Source: Paenibacillus solani (GTDB taxonomy: Bacteria; Bacillota; Bacilli; Paenibacillales; Paenibacillaceae). From it: DNA of 53,726 nucleotides. Within the stretch, counting starts at the first letter, position 1; each line of letters begins with the position of its first letter. The DNA lies in NCBI RefSeq assembly GCF_001277345.1, contig NZ_LIUT01000006.1, positions 568,164-621,889 on the forward strand, read 5' to 3'. Positions 43,034 to 52,036 of the stretch are shown here, piece by piece. A program made the position numbers and the translations under genes. A model generated the notes under the pieces. It searched no databases. It saw only the letters and a program-made list of their open reading frames with translations, and was not told the DNA's origin.

Positions 43034-44209
43034 ATGTCTAAACATATTTTAATTTTGGGCGGAGGCTATGGCGGCTTGTTGAGCGCTCTTTCTGCACGCG
43101 AGCATTTTGGTGCGGCTGCAAAAATCACGCTGATCAACCGTTTCCCAACCCATCAGATCATTACGGAATTGCACCGTCTGGCAGCAGGCAACATTGCAGA
43201 GAAAGCAGTAGCTTTGCCACTCGATAAGCTTCTTCGCGGCGCGAACGTGGACCTGCGCATCGGAAACGTGAAGGAAATCAAGCCAGATGAGCGTTCGGTT
43301 TCCCTCGATGACGGCGGAAACTTCACTTATGATGCCTTGGTTATCGCACTGGGCAGTGAAACAGCATTCTTCGGCATTCCGGGACTGCAAGAGAACAGCT
43401 TCATTCTGAAGTCCGTGAACGACGCTAACCGTCTGCGTGCTCATGTGGAGTCCCGCATTGCGGAATACAGCAAAACCAAGAACAAAGCGGACGCTACCAT
43501 CGTGGTTGGCGGCGGCGGTTTGACAGGTGTTGAGCTGGTTGGTGAATATGCCGATATGAGAAGCGAGCTTGCACGCAAATACGGTATCGATCCAGAAGAA
43601 ATCACGCTCTACTGTGTTGAAGCAGCTCCTTCCATTCTGCCGGGCTTCCCTGCTGAATTGGTTGACCGTGCGACAACAAGCCTGCAAAAACGCGGCGTTA
43701 ACTTCCTGACAGGTCTGCCGATTACCAAAATGGACGGTACAACCGTTGAGCTGAAGGATGGCAGCACGTTCGAAACCAGCACCTTGGTATGGACTGGCGG
43801 CGTACAGGGCAACTCCGTTGTGGCTAACTGCGGCATCGAAGTCAATCGTGGACGTGCAGTGGTTAACGAATTCCTGCAATCTGCTTCCCACCCTGATGTA
43901 TACGTTGCTGGCGACAGCGCTGTGGTTATGGGGCCTGAAGGTCGTCCATATCCTCCAACAGCACAGCTGGCATGGCAGATGGGCGAGCTGATCGGCTACA
44001 ATATCTTTGCTCAATTGAATGGCGGCGCACCAGCTTCGTTCACGCCGGTATTCTCCGGTACGCTTGGCAGCTTGGGACGTAAAGATGCCATCGGAACCAT
44101 TGGCGCTAACAAGACTCAATTGAAAGGTCTGCCTGCAACCTTGATGAAAGAGGCAAGTAACATGCGTTACCTGTCCCACATCAATGGTTTGTTCACATTG
44201 GCTTACTAA
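43034..44209 (+). CDS. ndh: type II NADH dehydrogenase
   Basis: Membrane-associated flavoprotein that passes electrons from NADH to menaquinone without pumping protons. 391 residues from ATG 43034 (GGAGG 6 nt upstream). FAD-binding ILGGGYGGLLSAL at the N-terminus, the NADH-binding VVGGGGLTGVELVGEYADM in the middle, and the second FAD motif VYVAGDSAVV with the quinone-site PPTAQLAWQMG stretch. Length and the preceding DUF1641 gene match B. subtilis YjlC-Ndh. The Rex-like box upstream would tie expression to the NADH/NAD ratio. Confidence 0.93.
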   Translation: MSKHILILGGGYGGLLSALSAREHFGAAAKITLINRFPTHQIITELHRLAAGNIAEKAVALPLDKLLRGANVDLRIGNVKEIKPDERSVSLDDGGNFTYDALVIALGSETAFFGIPGLQENSFILKSVNDANRLRAHVESRIAEYSKTKNKADATIVVGGGGLTGVELVGEYADMRSELARKYGIDPEEITLYCVEAAPSILPGFPAELVDRATTSLQKRGVNFLTGLPITKMDGTTVELKDGSTFETSTLVWTGGVQGNSVVANCGIEVNRGRAVVNEFLQSASHPDVYVAGDSAVVMGPEGRPYPPTAQLAWQMGELIGYNIFAQLNGGAPASFTPVFSGTLGSLGRKDAIGTIGANKTQLKGLPATLMKEASNMRYLSHINGLFTLAY

Positions 44210-44237
44210 GCCAAAGGCGGCATCATACAGATAATGG

Positions 44238-44275
44238 GAGATGGAACCTCGTTTGTTGGGGTCCATCTCTTTTTT
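44238..44275 (+). terminator. terminator of yjlC-ndh
   Basis: GAGATGGA and TCCATCTC with an inner CC/GG, followed by six T's. Confidence 0.88.
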
Positions 44276-44398
44276 GATTACCCTCAATTTTCTAGCAGTA
44301 GACGTCTATCTTCGAGCCTTCTTGGCAAACCTATTCATAGATTCAAAGATTCCTATGTTACCCAGATCTAATAATCTATGAATATAGGCTGGAGGTTG

Positions 44399-45406
44399 AT
44401 GTTCTTGTATCATTCATCGATTCATGCTGAAGAGCCGGTTCACCCGGAGTGGGCTCCTGATCTTCTTGAAAGAGTCACCAAGCGAATCGGCAGTGTCATT
44501 GTAGGACACGAGGAGCAAATCTCGTTAACGATGATTGCATTGCTGGCTGGTGGACATGTACTGCTGGAGGACATACCCGGGGTTGGGAAGACGATGCTGG
44601 TGAAGTCGGTGGCCGCATTGATTGGCTGTGATTTTAGCCGCATTCAATTTACTTACGATTTAATGCCAGGAGATATTACGGGCGCATCAGTCTATTATCC
44701 GCACACAGGTGAATTTGTATTTAGGCCGGGTCCCGTGATGTCTAACATTGTCTTGGCTGATGAGATTAACCGGGCATCACCCAGGGCACAGTCTGCTCTG
44801 CTGGAAGCCATGGAAGAGGGACGTGTAACTGTGGATGGCTGTACATACCCGCTGCCGGCCCCGTTCTTTCTGCTGGCAACACAAAACCCTTATGAATACG
44901 AGGGAACAAGCCGCTTGCCGGAAGCGCAGCTGGATCGCTTTTTGATGAGGCTATCACTTGGATATCCTAATATCGAAGGGGAGATGGAGCTGCTGGAACG
45001 GGGGATGGGCAGTTCCAGATTGGAAGAACTGAAGCCGCTCATGATGGGGTCCGAGCTCAGCAGGATGCAGCAGATGGTTTCCCGTGTATTTGTGGATGAA
45101 ACGATCAAAAGATATATGGTGAGTGTGGCTGATGCTTCCCGCAGACAACAAGGCGTTGCTCTTGGGATCAGCCCGAGAGGAACATTGGCATGGCTGCGTG
45201 CTTCACAGGCTGCTGCGTTCTTGGCAGGTCGAATGTATGTCATCCCTGATGATTGTCTCCGCGTTGCCGTACCCGTATTAACCCACCGCATTCATCTCGG
45301 TCATGAGGCCCGCGCTGCGGGTGTGACCCCATATGAGATGGTAGAGTCCATAATTACAAGGTTCGAGCTTCCGAGGCAGCACAGCCGGAAGGGAAGTCTG
45401 TCATGA
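44399..45406 (+). CDS. yeaC: MoxR family AAA+ ATPase (YeaC-like)
   Basis: 335 residues from ATG 44399; TTG 44405 or ATG 44378 are alternatives because GGAGG (44391-44395) is very close. Walker A LLEDIPGVGKTMLVK, Walker B VLADEINRASPRAQSALLEAMEE, sensor 1 FFLLATQNPYEYEGTSRLPEAQLDRF and the C-terminal SPRGTLAWLRASQAAA. MoxR ATPases act as chaperones with DUF58 proteins. First gene of the yeaC-yeaD-yebA set found beside guaA in B. subtilis; the end overlaps the next gene by 4 nt. Confidence 0.93.
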   Translation: MFLYHSSIHAEEPVHPEWAPDLLERVTKRIGSVIVGHEEQISLTMIALLAGGHVLLEDIPGVGKTMLVKSVAALIGCDFSRIQFTYDLMPGDITGASVYYPHTGEFVFRPGPVMSNIVLADEINRASPRAQSALLEAMEEGRVTVDGCTYPLPAPFFLLATQNPYEYEGTSRLPEAQLDRFLMRLSLGYPNIEGEMELLERGMGSSRLEELKPLMMGSELSRMQQMVSRVFVDETIKRYMVSVADASRRQQGVALGISPRGTLAWLRASQAAAFLAGRMYVIPDDCLRVAVPVLTHRIHLGHEARAAGVTPYEMVESIITRFELPRQHSRKGSLS

Positions 45407-46698
45407 AAAGCCATCTCCTTGAATGGGCGAGAGGAGTAGTTATCTGGTCGGCATCGCTCGGCCTGTATCTCTGGTTCGGCGGAGAATCACTGCGACTTGT
45501 ATGGTGGGTATCAACGATTCTATTGGTTGGCGGGGTTTTGACAAGCTTGTCCGGGCCAACGAAGATAACGATTTCACACACAGGTAGCCCTTCATGCATC
45601 CGGGAGGGAGATCCTGTGGAAATGACAGTACGGGTAACGTATCGTTCCATCCTGCCACTGCCTTGGCTAGTCATCACGGACCAGTTTGGCGGCAGAGAGT
45701 ATAGAAAGCTGTTATTTCCCGGCACGCGACGAAGACTTGAGTATACCTACAGATTGAACCACGTTCCCCGGGGGATATGGTCTCCGATCTGCAGCAAGGT
45801 GGAGTGGGGCGATCTGTTCGGATGGTTCAGGAGGAGCAGGGGGCTACGAGGCGCTGGGAGTGGTCTGATCGTGCTGCCAAGGCCGCTGGAGTGGCCGGAG
45901 GCTATGATGCCGGCCCATGGAAGCGAGCTGGACATGGAGGCAGAACGTTCAGACAGGAATGTATGGAATGAAATGAGAGGATCAACGGTACGCGACTATA
46001 TCCCCGGTGATCCGATGAATCGGATTCATTGGAAAAATTCCGCAAAGGTTGGACGCTTGCAGTCCTTTATGCCCCATGAGAGCTCCGGGGCAAGGCAAGG
46101 GATTGTACTGGATACCTCGTTTGATGCGTATGAGGGCTTTGACGTGATAACGCCTGAGAAAGCATTTGAAGATACGGTATCGGCTGCGGCGGGCCTCGTA
46201 TCCCGGCTCATCCGTTCCAGAATCCCCTACCAGCTGTGGATGAATGGGGAGGCTATGCAAGAACAGGCCGAGTCCAAAGCCAATTTGAAGGAGATAGAGG
46301 ATACTTGGCTACCGCTGGCTTCCGTTCAGCTTACTGAAGATGATTTAAAGCTGTGGAACCAGCCAGGATTCAAGGAATCTCTTAGAGCATCGCATAAAAA
46401 TACGGATTGGGCGATCATCACAGGCGGTTTCCATCAGGGAGCGGCCAATATAGGCATTCAATTGTTGAATGCAGGAAGCCGTAAAGTCACTATTTTTTGT
46501 ACCGAGAATATAAACTGGTCGAAAGCTTCGGGCCAGCTATCGACCATTTCATCGGAGAAGCTGGTACTGCCCAATTGGGCTCAGGAGTTTTTCGGTAAAG
46601 GCGGTAAGCTGGTATATCTGTATGAAGGACCGGCTGGTAAGAAGCCGATGAGGAACGGGGGTGCTGGCCATGACAGGGTTCAGCGGCTCGCCCGTTAA
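45403..46698 (+). CDS. yeaD: DUF58 membrane protein (YeaD-like)
   Basis: 431 residues. Two N-terminal membrane helices (about 8-45), a beta-rich region, then the DUF58 core with RDYIPGDPMNRIHWKNSAKVGRLQ (about 195-218), followed by a von Willebrand A-like domain starting at IVLDTSFD. Works with MoxR ATPases in unknown envelope-related tasks. It overlaps both neighbours (ATGA with the ATPase, 29 nt with the transglutaminase gene), so the three are made together. Confidence 0.9.
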   Translation: MKSHLLEWARGVVIWSASLGLYLWFGGESLRLVWWVSTILLVGGVLTSLSGPTKITISHTGSPSCIREGDPVEMTVRVTYRSILPLPWLVITDQFGGREYRKLLFPGTRRRLEYTYRLNHVPRGIWSPICSKVEWGDLFGWFRRSRGLRGAGSGLIVLPRPLEWPEAMMPAHGSELDMEAERSDRNVWNEMRGSTVRDYIPGDPMNRIHWKNSAKVGRLQSFMPHESSGARQGIVLDTSFDAYEGFDVITPEKAFEDTVSAAAGLVSRLIRSRIPYQLWMNGEAMQEQAESKANLKEIEDTWLPLASVQLTEDDLKLWNQPGFKESLRASHKNTDWAIITGGFHQGAANIGIQLLNAGSRKVTIFCTENINWSKASGQLSTISSEKLVLPNWAQEFFGKGGKLVYLYEGPAGKKPMRNGGAGHDRVQRLAR

Positions 46699-48994
46699 TC
46701 CATCAGTGGATCGAAGCATGGCAAGATCCCGAACTTGGAGTCTACCATCTATGCTCTTCTCATCCTTGCCCTACGGTACGCTTCTTCATCGCATCCTTAT
46801 CACATTGCCGATGGCTGGGCTGCTGTTTGAATGGCTCCTGCCGCTTTACGCGGCAGATGGGGCAAACAGCCGGAATGTGCTGCAAGCTTTGTCCACCTTC
46901 GCTGTTTTCCTGCTGCTGCAGGGATTGTTTACACTGCGGGGCTGGGTGTGGCTTCCCCTCAATGCCATTCTTGTTGTCTGGCTGTGTTCGCAAATGTTTG
47001 AGTATAGCAATCCATATACGTGGTTTGTTCATTTCGTGACGGAAATACTCCCTGAAGACGCTTCTGAATTCGGAAGTGCCTGGGAATTTATGGCCCTGAG
47101 TCAGGAAACGAGAACGATGATCCTGCTCACAGGTTGGGGCATCTTGGTATCGGCCATTCACATGCTTGCTCTGTATCGCCGAACGGTATGGTTGTTCGGC
47201 GGTGCGACGCTGGTTTATTTGGCGGTCCTAGAATCCGTCATGGAGAATAGTATATATATGGATATGATGCGGACCGTTTTATATATTTTGCTGGCTCAAG
47301 GCATAATGCTGATCCTGAGACTCAAGCAGGAAATCGTCGAGAGTAACGGTAAGGGAATGGAAGGTCCGGAAACTGTGCAATCTCGCCGCTTGTCGGGATT
47401 GCCTCTGCTACGCTGGAGTCTGGTCGTTCTGCTCGCCTCCCTCATGGTAGCCGGGGTCACCCGGTTGGGGGGCTACTTCAGCGAACCTTCATCTGGGATG
47501 GGATTAACGGTTGCTGAAATGGCGGAACGTGTGTCTGGGTGGGGCGATCGGTTCCATAGAAACACCGAGCCATCGGTGCCAGCCTCCAAAGCGGTTGGGT
47601 ATGTGTCTCAGGGGGAGGATATGGGAGCACCGCTGAAGCTTAGCGATGCCTTGTTTTTTACGGCCCAGTCGCCTAAGCCTGTATATTGGCGAGGAGAGAC
47701 CTACGAGCGGTATGATGGCCGGAAATGGGGCAGGGAATCTTCCACTTCCATGCCGGCCCGGCTATTGGAAGATTTGAGTGGTATACTGCCTTACTGGACG
47801 CGCCCAGCTGGTGACAAGCTCGTCCAGTCGCTTATTTTTGAACAGCCAACTCCCGTCCGTTTGCTCCTGTCAGGAGGCGTCATTACTCAAGTGAAGGAGA
47901 TTCGATCCCACAAGGATAGCGGCGTACCACAGATAACCGTTGATCGGCTCTCCGAAACGGTATCCTTGGAAGGGGACACTGTCATATCCGGTTATACCAT
48001 TGAGACGCTTTATGACCAGCCGGAGCCGCAATCACTACGGAATATTACAGGCCAGGACCCGAAATATATCAAAGACATGTATTTACAGCTTCCTGAACAA
48101 TTGCCCGGTCGAGTGCGTAATTTAGCGAGTGAGATTACGTCAGGGAACACGGACAGGTATGAAATGGCGAGAGCGATCGAATCCTATCTGGAGCAGAACT
48201 ATACCTATTCACTGCATACAGCCGTTCCACCGAAGCGCAGAGAATTCACAGACCATTTTTTGTTTGATGCAAAAAAAGGGTACTGTGTTCATTTTGCCAC
48301 CGCAATGGTTGTGCTGCTTCGTTCCGAGGGCATACCCGCACGCTATGTGACCGGATTTGCACCAGGCGAGCTGGTGGCAGGTACGGTTGATCGATATGAG
48401 GTAGCGGAAAAAAATGCACATGCCTGGGTCGAAGTTTTCTTTCCAGGAAGGGGCTGGGTGATGTTTGACCCTACCCCAGGTTTTGGTTTTGGGGCTATGT
48501 CTTCGCCGCCAGCTACCGAAGGTTCCGATTCTGGGTGGCGTACTAGCTGGCAGAACGTAAGGGATTCCATAATCTACACGGTCGTTAAAATGATGATCCT
48601 GCTATCCACCATCGGTCCTGTTATGTTAGGGAGCTTTATTCTGCTCGTTCTCCCTGTTATTGTGGCCGTGATTTATCGAATACCGAATCTGCTCGAAGGT
48701 ATAATCTATCTAAGAATGAGCAGGACGATAGCGGTAAGCAGAAGAGAAGGACTAATCTCGGCTTCGGCAGGGGTATGGGACAAGCTGCAGCGAAAGTTTG
48801 GGGCTATGGAAAAAGGGCAAACCATGCGGCAATATGTCAGTTCCTTGTCTATTGATAATGCCGAATTCAAGGCAGATGTAGAGCAGTTCGCGCAGCGCTG
48901 GGAGCGGGCGGCTTACGATGATCAAACGTGGTCTCGAACCGAAAAAGTACACTTTTTACGCCAATGTATTCGAATTGTCAAAAAAATGGCATGA
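46670..48994 (+). CDS. yebA: membrane-bound transglutaminase-like protein (YebA/TgpA type)
   Basis: 774 residues from ATG 46670 (GGGGGTG upstream). Five or six membrane helices (about 35-245), an extracellular region with a transglutaminase-like Cys protease domain (about 475-610) and a last helix (about 645-670). The triad is visible: Cys in KKGYCVHFATAMVVLLRSEG, His in EKNAHAWVEVFFPG and Asp in WVMFDPTPG. The cytoplasmic C-terminus is helical. Partner of the MoxR and DUF58 proteins; substrate unknown. Confidence 0.92.
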   Translation: MTGFSGSPVNPSVDRSMARSRTWSLPSMLFSSLPYGTLLHRILITLPMAGLLFEWLLPLYAADGANSRNVLQALSTFAVFLLLQGLFTLRGWVWLPLNAILVVWLCSQMFEYSNPYTWFVHFVTEILPEDASEFGSAWEFMALSQETRTMILLTGWGILVSAIHMLALYRRTVWLFGGATLVYLAVLESVMENSIYMDMMRTVLYILLAQGIMLILRLKQEIVESNGKGMEGPETVQSRRLSGLPLLRWSLVVLLASLMVAGVTRLGGYFSEPSSGMGLTVAEMAERVSGWGDRFHRNTEPSVPASKAVGYVSQGEDMGAPLKLSDALFFTAQSPKPVYWRGETYERYDGRKWGRESSTSMPARLLEDLSGILPYWTRPAGDKLVQSLIFEQPTPVRLLLSGGVITQVKEIRSHKDSGVPQITVDRLSETVSLEGDTVISGYTIETLYDQPEPQSLRNITGQDPKYIKDMYLQLPEQLPGRVRNLASEITSGNTDRYEMARAIESYLEQNYTYSLHTAVPPKRREFTDHFLFDAKKGYCVHFATAMVVLLRSEGIPARYVTGFAPGELVAGTVDRYEVAEKNAHAWVEVFFPGRGWVMFDPTPGFGFGAMSSPPATEGSDSGWRTSWQNVRDSIIYTVVKMMILLSTIGPVMLGSFILLVLPVIVAVIYRIPNLLEGIIYLRMSRTIAVSRREGLISASAGVWDKLQRKFGAMEKGQTMRQYVSSLSIDNAEFKADVEQFAQRWERAAYDDQTWSRTEKVHFLRQCIRIVKKMA

Positions 48995-49013
48995 AAACAA
49001 GAGCCCCTCTTTC

Positions 49014-49043
49014 TTGACGTTATGAATTAGGGTTGCGTATAAT
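49014..49043 (+). promoter_or_regulatory. guaA promoter
   Basis: TTGACG 49014-49019, 18 nt, TATAAT 49038-49043. The leader is only about 25 nt, so no riboswitch fits here. Confidence 0.75.
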
Positions 49044-49072
49044 TAATTTCATTAATCAAGGGAGGCCCGGTA

Positions 49073-50611
49073 ATGAACAAGCCTAATGAAATCATCGTTG
49101 TAATGGACTTCGGTGGACAGTATAACCAACTTATAGCACGACGCATTCGCGATCTCGGCGTTTATAGTGAGCTTCTGCCATACAATACGCCTGTTGAGAA
49201 GATTAAAGAGCTTTCTCCGCGCGGCATTGTTTTCTCAGGAGGCCCTTCGAGCGTGTATTCTGAAAATGCACCCCATGTAGATCCTGCTATTTATGATCTG
49301 GGACTGCCTATCTTTGGTATTTGCTACGGCATGCAGCTAATGGCTCAGCAGCTGGATGGTAAAGTAGAACGCGCTTTGAAGCGCGAGTACGGTAAAGCGG
49401 AGCTGGAGTTTGCTCCGAGCTCGATGCTTGTAAAAGGGATTGAGCATAAACAAACGGTATGGATGAGTCATGGCGATCACGTGGTATCCCTGCCTTCCGG
49501 CTTCAAGCTGGACGCTGGAACGGAATCTGCCCCGATCGCTGCGATGAGCAACGAGGAGAAGAAGCTGTACGCAGTACAATTCCATCCGGAGGTTCGTCAC
49601 TCTGTCCATGGTAACGAAATGATCAAGAATTTCTTGTATGAAGTGTGTGGTTGCGAAGGCAACTGGAGCATGGAAACCTTCATTGAGGACCAGATTCGCG
49701 AAATCCGTGAAGTGGTAGGCGAGCAAAAGGTGCTGTGCGCGCTGAGCGGCGGCGTTGATTCCTCTGTTGTAGCCATGCTGATCCATGAAGCAATCGGCGA
49801 CCAGCTGACTTGTATGTTCATCGATCATGGACTGCTGCGCAAAGGCGAAGCTGAGAGCGTAATGGATACCTTCGTTGGCAAGTTTGATATGAAGGTTGTG
49901 AAGATCGATGCTCAGGAACGTTTCTTGTCCAAGCTGAAAGGCGTAGACGATCCAGAGAAAAAACGTAAAATCATCGGTAACGAGTTCATCTACGTATTTG
50001 ATGAAGAGTCCAGCAAGTTTGATGACTTTGCATTCCTGGCTCAAGGTACGCTGTATACCGACATCGTGGAAAGCGGTACGGAAACGGCACATACGATCAA
50101 ATCCCACCACAATGTCGGCGGGCTGCCTGAAGACATGAAATTCACATTGATCGAACCATTGAAAGCTCTCTTTAAGGATGAGGTTCGTAAAGTTGGTGAA
50201 GAGCTTGGTTTGCCGGATGAGATTGTACACCGTCAACCTTTCCCTGGCCCGGGTCTTGCGATCCGCGTATTGGGTGAAGTTACGGAGGACAAGCTGACAA
50301 TCGTTCGTGATTCCGACTACATCCTGCGCGAAGAAATTGCGAAGGCTGGCCTTGATCGCGAGATCTGGCAGTATTTCACGGCCCTTCCAAACATGAAGAG
50401 TGTTGGCGTCATGGGTGATGCACGTACGTATTCCTACACCGTAGGTATCCGTGCCGTAACCTCCATCGACGGCATGACCGCGGACTGGGCACGCATTCCA
50501 TGGGACATTCTTGAGAAGATATCTGTTCGTATCGTGAACGAAGTCGAGAACGTCAACCGTATCGTGTATGACGTAACTTCCAAGCCACCAGCAACGATCG
50601 AGTGGGAATAG
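49073..50611 (+). CDS. guaA: GMP synthase (glutamine-hydrolysing)
   Basis: Converts XMP to GMP with glutamine and ATP. 512 residues, the normal length. Class I glutamine amidotransferase domain (about 1-195): GGPSSVY, catalytic Cys in FGICYGMQLMA, His/Glu in QFHPEVRHS. Then the ATP-PPase domain with P-loop LSGGVDSSVVA and the dimerisation domain ending in PPATIEWE. AAGGGAGG precedes the ATG. The same gene follows yebA in B. subtilis. Confidence 0.98.
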   Translation: MNKPNEIIVVMDFGGQYNQLIARRIRDLGVYSELLPYNTPVEKIKELSPRGIVFSGGPSSVYSENAPHVDPAIYDLGLPIFGICYGMQLMAQQLDGKVERALKREYGKAELEFAPSSMLVKGIEHKQTVWMSHGDHVVSLPSGFKLDAGTESAPIAAMSNEEKKLYAVQFHPEVRHSVHGNEMIKNFLYEVCGCEGNWSMETFIEDQIREIREVVGEQKVLCALSGGVDSSVVAMLIHEAIGDQLTCMFIDHGLLRKGEAESVMDTFVGKFDMKVVKIDAQERFLSKLKGVDDPEKKRKIIGNEFIYVFDEESSKFDDFAFLAQGTLYTDIVESGTETAHTIKSHHNVGGLPEDMKFTLIEPLKALFKDEVRKVGEELGLPDEIVHRQPFPGPGLAIRVLGEVTEDKLTIVRDSDYILREEIAKAGLDREIWQYFTALPNMKSVGVMGDARTYSYTVGIRAVTSIDGMTADWARIPWDILEKISVRIVNEVENVNRIVYDVTSKPPATIEWE

Positions 50612-50644
50612 TAAGGTAAAGTACAACATTATATGTTAAATAGG

Positions 50645-50690
50645 ACTCTCTTTTATCTGCGTAATTAGCCAGATGGAAGAGAGTTTTTTT
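50645..50690 (+). terminator. terminator of guaA
   Basis: ACTCTCTT-tt-ATCTG pairs with CAGAT-gg-AAGAGAGT, followed by a run of T's. Confidence 0.9.
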
Positions 50691-50763
50691 ATCATGATAA
50701 TTCTCAATCAATAACATTGTAATTAAGTGCTGTCTTTTCAATACTTGTATGGAGGTTATTGAT

Positions 50764-51345
50764 ATGTTGATGTTGTTAAAAAAGAGAAGTACAATCATTT
50801 CTCTTATTTTAGCTGTTATTTTTGCAGCATCTTCTTACTATTATTTTGCCATTTATAATTCTGTTCGTGATTTATATGTATCTTCGGATTATATTGGATA
50901 TCCCACAGGTAAAGCGTTATTCTCAAATGCCGAGTTAGTTGTCGTTGGAAGTCCGCTTAAAGACTTTGAGGATCGAGAGCTGCATTTGTCAAGGTTTTCG
51001 AATGGTGCTTTAGAGGATATTGCCACGTTCACAGAAATTGATGTAGAGAAGGTCATTAAGGGACCGGAAGAGGATACCACAAATCTTAAAGTTTACGAGC
51101 CTATTGGCGTATATCAAACATTTAAAGGTAAAGAAAGAATTGCGTTTGAGGGTTATACCGCAATGAAAAAGGGGAGTAAATATTTAATATTTCTGTCCAA
51201 AAATACGTATGGGCAATATAGTGTTATTAATATGCAGTCCGGCAAATTCAATATGGATGGGACGGATCATGAGGATATGGGGGAAGACAGCCACAACAAG
51301 CAACGGATTTTTGCTGAACTAAAATCATCAGAGTACTTGCAATAA
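50764..51345 (+). CDS. membrane-anchored or exported protein of unknown function, AT-rich
   Basis: 193 residues from ATG 50764, where TGGAGG is well spaced; ATG 50749 overlaps that site. A basic N-terminus (LLKKR) leads to one hydrophobic segment (about 8-28), then a beta-rich outer domain with AELVVVGSPLKDFEDRE, IDVEKVIKGPEED and KGSKYLIFLSKNTYGQYSV. This pattern (a transport-of-value strand, VIKG turn, long hairpin) recurs in uncharacterised Bacillales exported proteins, but I cannot name the family. Base use is clearly more A/T-rich than the neighbours, and the gene interrupts the guaA-pbuG order conserved with B. subtilis, so it looks acquired. Confidence 0.75.
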   Translation: MLMLLKKRSTIISLILAVIFAASSYYYFAIYNSVRDLYVSSDYIGYPTGKALFSNAELVVVGSPLKDFEDRELHLSRFSNGALEDIATFTEIDVEKVIKGPEEDTTNLKVYEPIGVYQTFKGKERIAFEGYTAMKKGSKYLIFLSKNTYGQYSVINMQSGKFNMDGTDHEDMGEDSHNKQRIFAELKSSEYLQ

Positions 51346-51517
51346 TACTAAGCAACTGGGTATCCTGCTTCAGCCTCTATGTTCTTAACTAACTGCAGAA
51401 GTGATCACCACGATAAGAGAGATCAGCTAGACCAGTTACGCTAGACACGAGCGTCATGATGAAAGGTGTAAAACCCCTGTATGGACTTTATCTTAGACTA
51501 TAATGGATATTAATAGA

Positions 51518-51582
51518 AACACCTTCTGAGTGGATGATAGTGATAATGTGCGCATTATCCCATGCTCAGGCGGTGTTTTTTT
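51518..51582 (+). terminator. strong terminator-like hairpin
   Basis: AACACC/GGTGTT, CTGAG/CTCAG and an inner GATAATG/CATTATC stack into one long hairpin ending in seven T's. It lies 170 nt after the upstream gene and about 7 nt after a possible start from TATAAT 51499, so it could end that gene's transcript or be the body of a short RNA. Confidence 0.75.
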
Positions 51583-51678
51583 GTCATATATAGTTCAGAA
51601 ATCCTAGAGTGATTGGGTAGTGAAGGGTTAATTCCGAACATTAAATTAAATCGACAAGTACAATATTCGTTTTTGTTG

Positions 51679-51708
51679 TTGACAAGATTGGGCTTCTCGT
51701 CCTAAAAT
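51679..51708 (+). promoter_or_regulatory. pbuG promoter
   Basis: TTGACA 51679-51684, 18 nt, TAAAAT 51703-51708; transcription should start about 35 nt before the riboswitch aptamer. Confidence 0.75.
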
Positions 51709-51747
51709 ATGTGTAGAAACTGACATGACAACAACATATAACGAGCT

Positions 51748-51815
51748 TTTTCGTATAATCCCGGGAATGGGCCCGGGAGTCTCTACAGGTCACCGTAATG
51801 ATCTCGCTACGAAAA
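51748..51815 (+). promoter_or_regulatory. purine riboswitch aptamer (guanine-type), variant
   Basis: P1 is TTTTCGTA (51748-51755) with TACGAAAA (51808-51815). J1/2 TAATC. P2 CCCGGG/CCCGGG with loop AATGGG. J2/3 AGTCTCTAC. P3 AGGTCA/TGATCT with loop CCGTAA. J3/1 CGC. The core UAAUC, UCUAC and the loop GG/CC kissing bases are conserved, and the C before P1 (C74) predicts guanine/hypoxanthine. L2 and L3 each read as 6 nt instead of 7, and J3/1 has one extra base with G in place of A73. Confidence 0.85.
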
Positions 51816-51816
51816 G

Positions 51817-51955
51817 AAGAGCGGCAATATAATGATGCGGACTCATCCAGCATTCGGGAACTGCCTGTAGATCGGAGTATCTCCGTACAGCAGCAGGTTA
51901 TCCGATAAGGGTGCTGCCCGGCAGCATCTGAATGATTGTTTTGCGGCTCTTTTTT
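51817..51955 (+). terminator. riboswitch expression platform terminator
   Basis: AAGAGC-g-GCAA (51817-51827) pairs with TTGC-g-GCTCTT (51941-51951), followed by T's to 51955. The left arm starts right after P1, as expected for a transcription-terminating guanine switch. The 113-nt interior holds further hairpins, CTGTA-CGGAG/CTCCG-TACAG (51865-51890) and GCTGC/GCAGC (51913-51925). Confidence 0.65.
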
Positions 51956-52036
51956 CAAGCGACGGCCCTGGGGATTTATCCTTAGGGTCTATTTGTATGT
52001 TGTTCAGTCATTAAATTTAAGGGGGATTTCTCTACA

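Larger units (their letters stand above)
51346..51747. other. intergenic region upstream of the pbuG riboswitch
   Basis: No supportable gene. It contains a perfect TATAAT at 51499-51504 (no good -35), the terminator-like hairpin at 51518-51582 and the pbuG promoter at 51679-51708. The stretch 51346-51495 shows nothing I can assign. Confidence 0.5.

Noticed and set aside
43049..44287. 412-codon open frame on the minus strand across ndh
   Set aside because: Antisense to a clearly coding, family-matched gene; no ribosome site, Cys/His-rich composition typical of shadow frames.
49044..49072. Riboswitch for guaA
   Set aside because: The promoter lies so close to the start codon that the leader is only about 25 nt, too short for a purine aptamer.
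49337..50629. 430-codon open frame on the minus strand across guaA
   Set aside because: Antisense to guaA, which has all family motifs; the frame is an effect of codon bias in guaA.
51499..51582. Possible small RNA from TATAAT 51499 to the hairpin terminator
   Set aside because: No acceptable -35 element at the proper distance; the product would be almost entirely a terminator hairpin. Kept only as a terminator.
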